64,000 nt of DNA. Origin: Clostridiales bacterium (GTDB lineage Bacteria; Bacillota; Clostridia; Christensenellales; Borkfalkiaceae). Both the position numbers and the translations under genes were made by a program. A model generated the notes under the pieces. It saw only the letters and a program-made list of their open reading frames with translations. It had not been told where the DNA came from and did not search any database. The stretch is taken from NCBI GenBank assembly GCA_015069605.1, contig SVII01000002.1, positions 1 through 64,000 on the forward strand, written 5' to 3'. Below are positions 44,982 to 53,335 of the stretch, piece by piece. How positions within the stretch are numbered: position 1 is the stretch's first letter; each line of letters starts with the position of its first letter.

Positions 44982-45277
44982 TATTCAATCACCAAAATAT
45001 CCGCAAAACCTGTAATTTCAAAAACTTCCATTACTTCTTCGCAGACGTTAATGACTTTCATTTCGCCGATTTTTTGCATTTTCTTTTGCGCGGAAAGCAA
45101 CACGCGAAGCCCCGCACTGGAAATGTATTCAAGTCCTTTAAAATCGAAAATAAGGCTCTTGCTACCATTGATATTTTCCACAATCGCTTTATCAAGAGCC
45201 GGCGCCGTGGTTGTATCCAATCTCCCAACGATTTGCAACATAATTTCTTCTGTACTTCTTTTAATTTCAATGGTCAT
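44981..45277 (-). CDS. STAS-domain anti-sigma factor antagonist
   Basis: 98 residues, the usual size of SpoIIAA/RsbV. GRLDTTTAPALDKAI and GLEYISSAGLRVLLSAQKKM contain the conserved phosphorylatable serine. It should cycle between a phosphorylated form made by the adjacent kinase domain and a free form restored by the PP2C domain. It lies 17 bp downstream of the phosphatase-kinase gene. Confidence 0.92.
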   Translation of the reverse strand: MTIEIKRSTEEIMLQIVGRLDTTTAPALDKAIVENINGSKSLIFDFKGLEYISSAGLRVLLSAQKKMQKIGEMKVINVCEEVMEVFEITGFADILVIE

Positions 45278-45294
45278 ATACTTTAAATCTCCTT

Positions 45295-46581
45295 TTATAT
45301 TTTCTTTCTCATTGTTAAAATATTTTCACCGTTTTCATAGGCGTAAGTCACCAAATCCATCGTCTTTTTGGTAATGAAGATACCCAGACCGCCAATTTCA
45401 CGGTCTTCCGCCGACAAAGTAATGTCGGGGTCAGGTTTTTGTAGAGGATTGAACGCAACGCCTTTATCCCTCATTTGAATCGTGACGTTACGGGTTTCTT
45501 CTTCAAAATCGACAGCAAACGTTACGTCGCCTTCTCCCCCATCATAGGCATAGTGCGCCACATTGACAAACACCTCTTCAATCGCAACACAAATTGCCGT
45601 TTGCATTTTCATGGGACAATCGTACTTTTCAAGCTGTTCTTCCACAAACCCAAGAACGTCTAATAATGATTCCGTCTTTGCAGGAAAAATTTTATTCGCC
45701 ATAGTCGCGTCCCCTTTTTTAGGTTGATATTCAAACGCCAACATGGTAATATCATCAAATTGAGGTGCTTCGCCCACAAATTCATCAATATTCTGCTTCA
45801 ATGCAGGCAAAAGCCTCGTCGCATTCATCACCAAATTTTCGTTCATAAATTGGAGAAGTCTGTCTTCGCCATACAGTTTGTTTTCCGTATTCGTCGCCTC
45901 CGTCACGCCGTCCGTATATAAGAACAATCTATCCCCTGCGCCAAGTATAAGTTCTCCTACACGATATCGAACACCTTCCATACCAGCCAACACAAACCCT
46001 GCTCTTGTCTTTAAATACTCAAAACTGCCGTCAGCTCTTTTAAGAAGCGGTGGATTATGACCTGCATTCGCAAACTGCATCTTGCCCGTCGTAATATCCA
46101 AAATCCCCATCCATGCGGTAACGAACATACCCGATTCATTGTTCTCGCAAAGTTTTTCGTTTGCCTTTGTAAAAATCTCGTTCACCGACATACCGCTTTC
46201 CGCCAAGTCTTTGATGATTGTTTTTGCCGTCATCATAAACATAGCCGCAGGAATTCCCTTCCCCGAAACGTCCGCCACCAAAAAGGCAACCGTGGTATTA
46301 TTGAGCTTATAAAAATCATAGAAATCGCCGCCTACTTCTTTCGCGGCAATCATTTGCGCAAAAATATTATACTCTTCGCCACTAGGGAAATTGGTAGGAA
46401 GAGCAGAGAGTTGAATTTGCTTCGCATATTCCAACTCCTTATCAATACGCGCCGCCGCCTCGGCAATATACCGTTTCAGAGTGGAAACGGTGGAATTTAT
46501 ATCGTCTGAAAGCGAAGCAAACTCTTCATTCGCACGAACATCTACCGTAACGTCTAAGTTCCCTCCCGAAATTTGCGCCAA
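45295..46581 (-). CDS. PP2C phosphatase-HATPase fusion (RsbU plus RsbW in one chain), 5'-truncated
   Basis: 428 residues from the TTG at 46581. A partial HAMP-like region (to about 45) leads to a SpoIIE/RsbU PP2C domain (VGGDFYDFY, FLVADVSGKGIPAAMFM, DGVTEATN, FDDITMLAF). From about 300 there is an RsbW-like HATPase (AIEEVFVNVAHYAYDGG, MRDKGVAFNP, GGLGIFI). Phosphatase and anti-sigma kinase are thus in one protein. No ATG or ribosome binding site exists near the start; the frame is open to 46641 and encodes more of the HAMP. A TM sensor region appears to be missing. Confidence 0.8.
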   Translation of the reverse strand: MAQISGGNLDVTVDVRANEEFASLSDDINSTVSTLKRYIAEAAARIDKELEYAKQIQLSALPTNFPSGEEYNIFAQMIAAKEVGGDFYDFYKLNNTTVAFLVADVSGKGIPAAMFMMTAKTIIKDLAESGMSVNEIFTKANEKLCENNESGMFVTAWMGILDITTGKMQFANAGHNPPLLKRADGSFEYLKTRAGFVLAGMEGVRYRVGELILGAGDRLFLYTDGVTEATNTENKLYGEDRLLQFMNENLVMNATRLLPALKQNIDEFVGEAPQFDDITMLAFEYQPKKGDATMANKIFPAKTESLLDVLGFVEEQLEKYDCPMKMQTAICVAIEEVFVNVAHYAYDGGEGDVTFAVDFEEETRNVTIQMRDKGVAFNPLQKPDPDITLSAEDREIGGLGIFITKKTMDLVTYAYENGENILTMRKKI

Positions 46582-46607
46582 TTTCGAGTTGATAACGCGT
46601 AAGTTGT

Positions 46608-46853
46608 TTAAACGAGAATGGGAATTGCTTTTAATATTTCTTCAGTAATAGGAGTTACGATAATGGTAAACTCAAAAGTATCCATACGGATCAAGTTTCG
46701 AAGTAATCCGTTGATTTCCGCAACAAAAACGGAAATGAAAATACCGACTAACACGAAAGAAATAGGTAAACGAGATTTTCGCTCTATCAATAACGCCATC
46801 AGTAAAATAGGAACAAATACGGATATAAATAATATATAAATTAAATTTTCCAT
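46608..46853 (-). pseudogene. Truncated PrsW-like membrane protease fragment
   Basis: 81 residues: two or three TM helices, ending in TPITEEILKAIPILV and a stop. EExxK after hydrophobic helices recalls the first active-site motif of PrsW/CPBP-type intramembrane proteases, but the rest of the protease is absent. Twenty-six bases downstream the frame of the phosphatase gene, with its own missing N-terminus, takes over. The pair looks like the scar of a deletion or frameshift. It overlaps the preceding gene by 13 bp. Confidence 0.55.
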
Positions 46854-47521
46854 TTATCTGCTCCTTTTTTCGCTATAAACATGGTTGACACACAAACGAT
46901 AGCAAAAATAATTGAGGTTATCACAAGCGGAACACTGTACAGATAGTCCCATGCAGTAAGACAACAAAGTTCCGCAACAGCAAGCCCCACCGCAAAACAA
47001 TTATATGGTTTAATTGCTTTAATAAACCCAAAATCACAATCGGGAATGATCGCGTGTTTGAAATTATAATACACGCTAACCATAGCAGGCATCCATACCA
47101 AGAACACGGATATTTTCGTTGCGAGAGGTAAATCGTCCATAAAAGCGTTGGGCAGGAACAAAAGCCCTGCTAAAATAGGAGCGATGAGCGCGATGTATCG
47201 GCTTGGTCGTATTTGCGCGCTTCCGTCGTCCACAATTCTATCCATCTGCCCATAACTTGCTGTAATAAAAAACAAGAAAAACCCTATTCTGCCTAGATAT
47301 GCTGGTGTAAAGCCTTCTATAATTGTTTCCGTCGTGAGCGTTTGACAAAGGTGATAGATGCTTCCCAAAGCGTGACAACCCATCGCCATAGTGATACTTT
47401 GAAGAAATAGTGGTTTCCCTTTTTTGAAAAAATTTCTAAGTCCGTATATAAACGAAAATAATGTCGCAGATAAAGGAACGAGTTCCGCTATCCACATACA
47501 AATAAGGTCTATATGTTCCAA
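46841..47521 (-). CDS. Multi-pass membrane protein of unknown function
   Basis: 226 residues with about seven hydrophobic segments. Possible ligand-binding positions include CHALGSIYHLCQTL. I recognise no named family; it may be a 7TM sensor feeding the PP2C-STAS module, with which it appears co-transcribed. It is preceded by AAAAAGGAGAAAA. Confidence 0.6.
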   Translation of the reverse strand: MEHIDLICMWIAELVPLSATLFSFIYGLRNFFKKGKPLFLQSITMAMGCHALGSIYHLCQTLTTETIIEGFTPAYLGRIGFFLFFITASYGQMDRIVDDGSAQIRPSRYIALIAPILAGLLFLPNAFMDDLPLATKISVFLVWMPAMVSVYYNFKHAIIPDCDFGFIKAIKPYNCFAVGLAVAELCCLTAWDYLYSVPLVITSIIFAIVCVSTMFIAKKGADKWKI

Positions 47522-47644
47522 TTTTTTCTCCTTTTTATGATAATTTTTGTTGCAAAAGCCTTTTTATTTAAACAATTTCCCAAACTAAAAGTCTTTGAAC
47601 ACAATAACTATACCACCTCTTGCGTTACAAAAGCGTTACAAAAT

Positions 47645-47677
47645 AAAAAACGACGGAATTTTTTTCCATCGTTTTTG
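47645..47677 (-). terminator. Terminator after the TIGR04076 gene
   Basis: AAAAAACGACGGAA and TTCCATCGTTTTT form a stem with one mismatch. T-tracts are on both sides, so it may be bidirectional. Confidence 0.75.
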
Positions 47678-47687
47678 TGTTTATTTT

Positions 47688-47993
47688 TTAATTGTCACAG
47701 ACTTCCAATAAAAAGCTGACGGGCCGAAACCCATCGTTGCAAGAAATCATCGCGGAGTAGGGATTTTTCATCCAGCCGTCGTAAAAATTGCCGCCGCCTG
47801 CCGCCAATTCTTTGACGAATGCTTGCATACTCTCCCATGCGCTGTCGCACATATCTTTTGGCTTTTCTCCTCTTTCACTGTAAAAGATTTTCCCCAACGT
47901 CATATCGCAAGCGTGCTGAATAGGATTTTCATATTTCGCCATTAAATCCTCGTATTTCGCCATGCGCATCACCGTAATTTTTACTTTCTTCAC
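47688..47993 (-). CDS. TIGR04076 family protein
   Basis: 101 residues. VKITVMRMAKYEDL at the N-terminus, FCDSAW-like MCDSAWESMQAFV, and the C-terminal ISCNDGFRPVSFLLEV match this family, common in gut anaerobes and of unknown function. Three cysteines (in CDM, MCD, SCN) could bind a metal. AGGAGAAAGG precedes the ATG. Confidence 0.8.
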   Translation of the reverse strand: MKKVKITVMRMAKYEDLMAKYENPIQHACDMTLGKIFYSERGEKPKDMCDSAWESMQAFVKELAAGGGNFYDGWMKNPYSAMISCNDGFRPVSFLLEVCDN

Positions 47994-48055
47994 TTTCCTT
48001 TCTCCTTTTTTGTAACAATCTCCTCGTTGTTTATAAAAACGCGAGCCTTATGAAG

Positions 48056-48090
48056 TGAACCCCAAAAGTTTGTCTACCTTTTGGGGTTCA
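48056..48090. repeat. 13-bp perfect palindrome, possible IS-end remnant
   Basis: TGAACCCCAAAAG-TTTGTCTAC-CTTTTGGGGTTCA. No T-tract follows on either strand. The sequence resembles abutted terminal inverted repeats of IS3-type elements; no transposase remains. Confidence 0.45.
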
Positions 48091-48167
48091 TAGTATAACG
48101 AATCTCCTTTTATGTTATAGCCTTATTATACCATAATTTTCCCATTGCTCCCTGGGCGCGCAAAACA

Positions 48168-48320
48168 TCATTCCCCTCTGCTTTGGCGGATCATTTCAAA
48201 AGACGATTCCGCTTCTTCCACACTAAGATCAATATCGTTTTCTTTAGCGAGAGCTAACAATTCTTCCGCACTGTTTACTTTTAAAGCTTTCGCTACCAAT
48301 TCATCGGATAATAACGCCAT
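48168..48320 (-). CDS. Nif11-like small peptide
   Basis: 50 residues: MALLSDELVAKALKVNSAEE, then LLALAKENDIDLSVEEAES, then a short tail ending QSRGE. The SAEELLALAKEN.I.LS.EEAE pattern is the Nif11-type leader seen in some RiPP precursors and in stand-alone small proteins. There is no Cys- or Ser/Thr-rich core and no GG cleavage site, and no modification enzyme is nearby, so a RiPP role is doubtful. GGAGAAAAGAA precedes the ATG. Confidence 0.72.
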   Translation of the reverse strand: MALLSDELVAKALKVNSAEELLALAKENDIDLSVEEAESSFEMIRQSRGE

Positions 48321-48451
48321 TTCTTTTCTCCTTCGTACTCATCAATGCGACGTAGTTTTATTGCCGACAATTTTTGTCTTATTTTGTTCTTTTTGCAAAA
48401 TAAGCAACCTTATCAAAGATAAAGTTGCTTATGGATTTTATTCAATTATTC

Positions 48452-49087
48452 TCAACGGTTACGTTTGCAAAGTTCCGCACAAACCTCAGAAATTTTGACG
48501 TCCTTTTCCGCCAAAAGCACCATCACGTGATACAAAAGATCCGCCGCTTCATTGATAACCGCCACCTTTTCCGTATTCTTCGCCGCAATGACAAATTCCA
48601 CAGCTTCTTCGCCCACTTTCTTGCCGATACGGTCGATGCCGCGCGCAAACAAAAAGCTGGTGTACGTGCCTTCTTCAGGGTTCTTTTTAACTTCCGCAAG
48701 AATGCGCTGCAATCTACCGAACATTTCACTGCCGATTTCATTGTACACGCCTTGTACTTGCTGCGCAAAGCAGGAATGTGAGTTGATTTCGGGCGCAGCA
48801 TCACCTTTTTGTTGCACTTTCAAAAGCAACGCGTTGTTTTCTTCGTCCAAAAACGCCACAACCGCCTTTTGAGAATTGCCAAGCGCCGCGCCGAATTTCG
48901 ACACTTTTTTCTTGGAAACGTTGTAATAATGCGCGTAACCTGTTTCCACGGTTTTATCCACCGCTTCCTGGTTCATATACGTGAGCATCAACACTTCGCC
49001 GCTTTCATAATCCTGCACAACAACGGGGATCAAACCATCTTTCCCAAATTTGATCTTTGTCATATCCATTTTATCTTTTACAGCCAT
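48452..49087 (-). CDS. hisIE: HisIE-type bifunctional histidine enzyme with a degenerate HisI half
   Basis: 211 residues. The C-terminal HisE (phosphoribosyl-ATP pyrophosphohydrolase) domain is well kept: IGKKVGEEAVEFVIAAK and EAADLLYHVMVLLAE. The N-terminal HisI (cyclohydrolase) domain keeps the fold (EVLMLTYMNQEAVDKTVETG) but the metal-binding DCDxD is LDEEN and ACHTG is AAPEI; only SCF survives. No other his gene is in the window. GGAGGTG lies 6 nt before the ATG. Confidence 0.85.
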   Translation of the reverse strand: MAVKDKMDMTKIKFGKDGLIPVVVQDYESGEVLMLTYMNQEAVDKTVETGYAHYYNVSKKKVSKFGAALGNSQKAVVAFLDEENNALLLKVQQKGDAAPEINSHSCFAQQVQGVYNEIGSEMFGRLQRILAEVKKNPEEGTYTSFLFARGIDRIGKKVGEEAVEFVIAAKNTEKVAVINEAADLLYHVMVLLAEKDVKISEVCAELCKRNR

Positions 49088-49155
49088 ATTACACCTCCGC
49101 TGTCGATTGATATCGGCTATGCCACGAGAAACACTCCTTTTTGTGACATAGTTTT

Positions 49156-49184
49156 ATTATACAACAAATTTTATTATTCGTCAA
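49156..49184 (-). promoter_or_regulatory. hisIE promoter
   Basis: Minus strand: TTGACG (49184-49179), 17 bp, TATAAT (49161-49156). About 60 nt of leader. Confidence 0.8.
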
Positions 49185-49261
49185 TAGCCATTTTGAAGTT
49201 TTTTTGAAATTTTCACAATTTTCTTTTTGTTCACCTCATTGACAGCGCTCGTTTCTTTGCA

Positions 49262-51268
49262 TCAATTTAACACAACGTCTTTCAAACTGTCGTATTTTTT
49301 CAATGCCGCCGCGCGCAATCTCTCGTCGTCAAACCGCCCTTCAAACGCATCGTCCGACAGCTTTTTCGCTACGAAAATTACCTGCGTGGGATAACGTAAA
49401 TTTTTAATATCCGACAGCATTTTTCCCGATTGCCGCGTACCGAAAAAATCACCGCTGCCACGCATTTCCAAATCCTTTTCCGCTATCTTGAACCCATCGG
49501 TGTTGTGTTTCAACGTCAATAACCGCTCTTTCGCCGTATCCGTTTCCGAGCCCATCAACAAGAAACAGTAACTCTTTTGCGAACCTCTACCTACGCGGCC
49601 ACGCAACTGATGCAACTGCGAAAGTCCAAACCGCTCGGCATTGTAAATAATCATAATCGTCGCGTTGGGCGCGTCAACACCGACCTCAATCACCGTTGTG
49701 GAAACAAGGCAATCAAATTCCCTTGCCTTAAACGCCGCCATAACTTCCGTTTTTTCTTTGTCCTTCATTCTGCCGTGCAATAAACCAAACCGCACCGTCG
49801 GCAACCGATTTTTCAGTTCTTCATACAATTCAGTAACACTGATAATCGAGCCTTCTTCATCGTCGTCAATCTTCGCGCAAACAAAATACGCTTGCTTGCC
49901 TTCCGCCGTTTCCTGTTTCACGTATTCCAACATATCGTCGTATTTGGAATCGGGAATAATACTCGTAGAAATTTCCTGTCGAGCTTTGGGCTTGTCCGTA
50001 ATCGTCGTGATGTCCAAATCCCCGTAAAAAATCAAGGACAGCGTTCGAGGAATAGGCGTTGCACTCATAACCAGCATATCCGCGCCTACCCCCTTTTCCG
50101 CCAAAGCGTTACGTTGCGCCACGCCGAAACGGTGCTGTTCATCACAGACGATAAACGCGAGTTTGGGGATTTCCACGTCACCTTGAAAAATCGCGTGCGT
50201 GCCGCAAAGAATATCGATTTCACCATTTTTCAGGCGTTCTTTCATCTCCCGCTTTTCTTTCGCTGTCATCCCCCCTGCCAAATACCCTACTTTATAATCG
50301 GGAAAATATTTTTGGAGCAGCGCATAGTTTTGTGACGCCAACACTTCCGTTGGGGATAAATATGCCGCGGTGAAACCGCTTTTGACCGCCATAAAAATCC
50401 CGCAAAGCGCCACCGCTGTTTTTCCGCTACCCACGTCGCCTTGCACCAAACGGTTCATGCGAGTCGGGGAATATAAATTTTCAAACATTTCGTTGACGGC
50501 GCGTTTTTGCCCGTCCGTGAACTCGAAACCAAAGCGTTTGGAAAATTCTTTCACTTCGCTTGCCGAAACGGAATATTGATGCAATCTTGCATCCTCTTTC
50601 CCGCCTTTGATGATTTTAAACGCGGAAATCAATACGAAATATTCTTCCAAAGCGATACGTTCCGCCGCTTTGTTTTTTGCTTCCTCGTTGGAAGGATTAT
50701 GAATTTCAAAATAGGCTTTTTCCAAGGACGGCAAGTCGTATTTTTTAATGATTTGCCAAGGAATTACGCTGGAAATATCCGTTTTTTGCAACGCTTCTTT
50801 TACCGCTGAACGCACTACTTTTTGCGACAAACTGCCCTTTAAGGAATACACGGGGATAATCCCTTTTAATCTATAATTTTTATCGAGCGGTTCAAACGTA
50901 GGATTGACGATGGAAACTTGTCCAAACTTGTTTTGAATTCTGCCGTAAAAAAGGTATTCGCCTGGTTTGAGCTTTTGGGCTACGTACGGTTGATTGAACC
51001 AAACCGCCGTAAAAGGGAAACCGTCCTGCGTACAAAACGCGCGCACCATTTTACGTTTTCCACCGTAATTGACGGGGGACAAACGGGTCACCTCGCAAGC
51101 AATCAACAGCATATCGTTATGATACGCGTCACGCAGAGAAGCGCGCTGCGTTAAATCGAGATACGCGCGCGGATAAAAACGCGTAAGATCCTCCGCGTCG
51201 TATATCCCTAATTTTTGAAAATCTTTTTCGCGTTTCTCCCCGATCGAACGGAGCATGGAAAGTTTCAT
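49262..51268 (-). CDS. recG: ATP-dependent DNA helicase RecG
   Basis: 668 residues. Reverses stalled forks and migrates branched DNA. The N-terminal wedge (OB) domain spans about 55-145. Helicase motifs run from Walker A QGDVGSGKTAVAL and DEQHRFGV through SATPIPRTL, then ATIMIIYNAERFGLSQLHQLRGRVGRG (given as a location marker) and the C-terminal TRQSG motif. It is the distal member of the asp23-fakA-recG series, separated from fakA by element B. Confidence 0.97.
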   Translation of the reverse strand: MKLSMLRSIGEKREKDFQKLGIYDAEDLTRFYPRAYLDLTQRASLRDAYHNDMLLIACEVTRLSPVNYGGKRKMVRAFCTQDGFPFTAVWFNQPYVAQKLKPGEYLFYGRIQNKFGQVSIVNPTFEPLDKNYRLKGIIPVYSLKGSLSQKVVRSAVKEALQKTDISSVIPWQIIKKYDLPSLEKAYFEIHNPSNEEAKNKAAERIALEEYFVLISAFKIIKGGKEDARLHQYSVSASEVKEFSKRFGFEFTDGQKRAVNEMFENLYSPTRMNRLVQGDVGSGKTAVALCGIFMAVKSGFTAAYLSPTEVLASQNYALLQKYFPDYKVGYLAGGMTAKEKREMKERLKNGEIDILCGTHAIFQGDVEIPKLAFIVCDEQHRFGVAQRNALAEKGVGADMLVMSATPIPRTLSLIFYGDLDITTITDKPKARQEISTSIIPDSKYDDMLEYVKQETAEGKQAYFVCAKIDDDEEGSIISVTELYEELKNRLPTVRFGLLHGRMKDKEKTEVMAAFKAREFDCLVSTTVIEVGVDAPNATIMIIYNAERFGLSQLHQLRGRVGRGSQKSYCFLLMGSETDTAKERLLTLKHNTDGFKIAEKDLEMRGSGDFFGTRQSGKMLSDIKNLRYPTQVIFVAKKLSDDAFEGRFDDERLRAAALKKYDSLKDVVLN

Positions 51269-51642
51269 ACCTTTCTCCTTATAGAAGTCAAAGAACTCAG
51301 TTCCTTGTCGGGAGCGCGAGAGCAGAGCGCCCTCGTAAATATAGCCCCAAAATAAGAAACCGTTAGGTTTCGCCCTTTACGCCTTTGGCGTTAGTAACGC
51401 AAGCACAGCTTGCTTTTTTAAAGCATAGATAATTATGGAGCGCTGCTCCATACCTCGTAAGGACTCCTCGTCCTTAACCTCGCAAGGGAATATTTCCCTT
51501 GACCCTTACTTGGTGACGAATTGCAATTTCAAAACGATCAAGAAAGATAGAAAGTCATAATCCAACGGAACGTTGGAAAATGCAAACGGGAAAGACGCCA
51601 CCGCCTCTCCCGTAATCCTTTGTATATTTATACGAACAACTA
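51269..51642. repeat. Dense array of mini-palindromes between fakA and recG (element B)
   Basis: 374 bp with no plausible gene. Eight hairpins occur from 51289 to 51576: 51289-51307 (CAAAGAAC/GTTCCTTG), 51356-51371 (GAAACC/GGTTTC), 51379-51391 (ACGCC/GGCGT), 51399-51413 (GCAAGC/GCTTGC), 51435-51451 (ATGGAGC/GCTCCAT), 51459-51475 (AAGGAC/GTCCTT), 51483-51501 (CAAGGGAA/TTCCCTTG) and 51562-51576 (CCAACG/CGTTGG). Loops are 3-5 nt and none has a T-tract. Linkers at 51333-51356 and 51371-51397 recur in element C. Confidence 0.7.
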
Positions 51643-53292
51643 TTATTCCAAAGACATAATGTAATAATATACAGATTGTCCGCCGTTGTGGAAATCTACG
51701 TCACAATCGGGATATTTTTCCGCAATCGTTGCGCAAAGTGCTTCCGCTTCTTCTTCCTTTACGTCCTCGCCGTAATACAGCGTAATCATTTGATGGAAAT
51801 CTTCCTTCATTCTACCAATCAACTTCAACAAGGTTTCTTCCACCGATTGCGATTTCGCCAAGATCTTCTTGTCATCCAAACCGATGATGTCCCCTTCCTT
51901 GATCGAGAACCCATTCAACGACGTGTTACGCACCGCGTACGTCACTTGGCCAACCTTTACGTTGTCAAGCGCGTGAATCATATTGGTCTTGTTTTCTACC
52001 GCACTGCATTCGGGATTAAATTCCAACGCCGCCGCAAAACCTTGCGGTACGTTCTTCGTAGGAATTACGTGGAGCGTCTTGTTTTCTACGAGATTTTTCG
52101 CTTGTTCCGCCGCCAAAGTGATGTTTTTGTTGTTGGGGAAGATGAAAACGTGTTCCGCGTTGATCTTCTTCGCTTCGTCGGCAATATCGCTCGCGCTGGG
52201 GTTCATCGTTTGCCCGCCTTCCAAAATACGGTCTACGTTCAAGCTTCTGAAAATCTCCGCAAGCCCTGCACCCGTACAAATTGCAAGCATACCCATTTCT
52301 TTCTTTTCCGCTTCCAACTGCGCTTTGAGCTGACGATTTTGTTCCAACATATTTTCAATCTTCGGACGATCGAGTTCACCAAGTTCCAGCGCGTAAGACA
52401 ACGCTTTGCCAGGTTGGTTGGTGTGTACGTGCACTTTCACAAGTTCCAAATCCCCAATACAAATAACGCTATCGCCCAAACCCATCAATCTTTCACGCAA
52501 ACGATCGATTGCGGAAAGGGTCGTACTCTTTTTCAAATTAATGATGAAAAATTCCGTACAGTACGCGTATTGAATATCACCGATATCCATCGACAAAATC
52601 GCGGAATTGTCGCCAAATTCCGAATCTCCGCCTGCCGAAGTATCCATTTCCACCGCATAATTATCCGAAATTTCTTCGCCCGTGAGCTCCGCTGCGAAAC
52701 CTTTGATAATGGTCATAAGACCCATACCGCCAGAGTCCACAACGCCTGCCTTTTTCAATACGGGCAACATTTCAGGCGTAAGCGCAAGCGCTCTGTCGCC
52801 TTCTTCGATAACGTCTTTTAAGAAATCTTCAAAATTCTTTTTCTTGGACGCAATCTTTACCGCGTGTTCGCCCATCATACGAATTACGGTCAAAATCGTA
52901 CCTTCTTTCGGTGCGGAAACGGCGCTGTAAGCAATCTTCGTGCCTTGTTCCAAACCTTTTGCGAAGGTTTTGGTGTCCACTTCTTTTTCGCATTTGCCCA
53001 CAACGGAACAAATACCTTTCAAAATCTGGGATAAAATAACCCCCGAATTTCCTCTCGCGCCTTTTAATGCGCCTCTGGAAATGCTGTTACAAACTTCTGC
53101 AAACGCGCTGGATTGACAAGCCGTCAATTCCTTCACCGCCGATTGCATCGTCAGCGACATATTCGTACCCGTATCTCCATCGGGAACGGGGAATACGTTT
53201 AAAGCGTCTACTTTCGCTCGGTTGAGTTCGAGTTGCTTTGCTCCTACCAGGATCATCTTCCTGAATTCGGAACTATTTATCGTTTTATGCAT
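51643..53292 (-). CDS. fakA: DAK2-domain fatty acid kinase subunit FakA (YloV)
   Basis: 549 residues. ATP-binding subunit that phosphorylates fatty acids held by DegV/FakB proteins, such as the one at 35236-36099. The DAK2-like kinase domain spans about 8-200 (NVFPVPDGDTGTNM, GARGNSGVILSQIL, DSGGMGL). A middle domain follows, and the C-terminal EDD-like domain runs to the end. AAGGAG lies 8 nt before the ATG. A 16-codon frame with a strong ribosome binding site overlaps its start (see 53285-53335). Confidence 0.95.
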   Translation of the reverse strand: MHKTINSSEFRKMILVGAKQLELNRAKVDALNVFPVPDGDTGTNMSLTMQSAVKELTACQSSAFAEVCNSISRGALKGARGNSGVILSQILKGICSVVGKCEKEVDTKTFAKGLEQGTKIAYSAVSAPKEGTILTVIRMMGEHAVKIASKKKNFEDFLKDVIEEGDRALALTPEMLPVLKKAGVVDSGGMGLMTIIKGFAAELTGEEISDNYAVEMDTSAGGDSEFGDNSAILSMDIGDIQYAYCTEFFIINLKKSTTLSAIDRLRERLMGLGDSVICIGDLELVKVHVHTNQPGKALSYALELGELDRPKIENMLEQNRQLKAQLEAEKKEMGMLAICTGAGLAEIFRSLNVDRILEGGQTMNPSASDIADEAKKINAEHVFIFPNNKNITLAAEQAKNLVENKTLHVIPTKNVPQGFAAALEFNPECSAVENKTNMIHALDNVKVGQVTYAVRNTSLNGFSIKEGDIIGLDDKKILAKSQSVEETLLKLIGRMKEDFHQMITLYYGEDVKEEEAEALCATIAEKYPDCDVDFHNGGQSVYYYIMSLE

Positions 53293-53335
53293 TAGAAATG
53301 CTCCTTATAATCGTAATGGTAAAAATATCTTTCAC
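53285..53335 (-). CDS. Possible 16-residue leader peptide overlapping the fakA start
   Basis: GTG at 53335 preceded by GGAGGTGGCGGGC; the frame reads VKDIFTITIIRSISNA and its TAA overlaps the fakA ATG region. Strong Shine-Dalgarno and end-to-start overlap suggest translational coupling. No codon bias toward any amino acid except Ile. It may be fortuitous. Confidence 0.3.
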   Translation of the reverse strand: MKDIFTITIIRSISNA

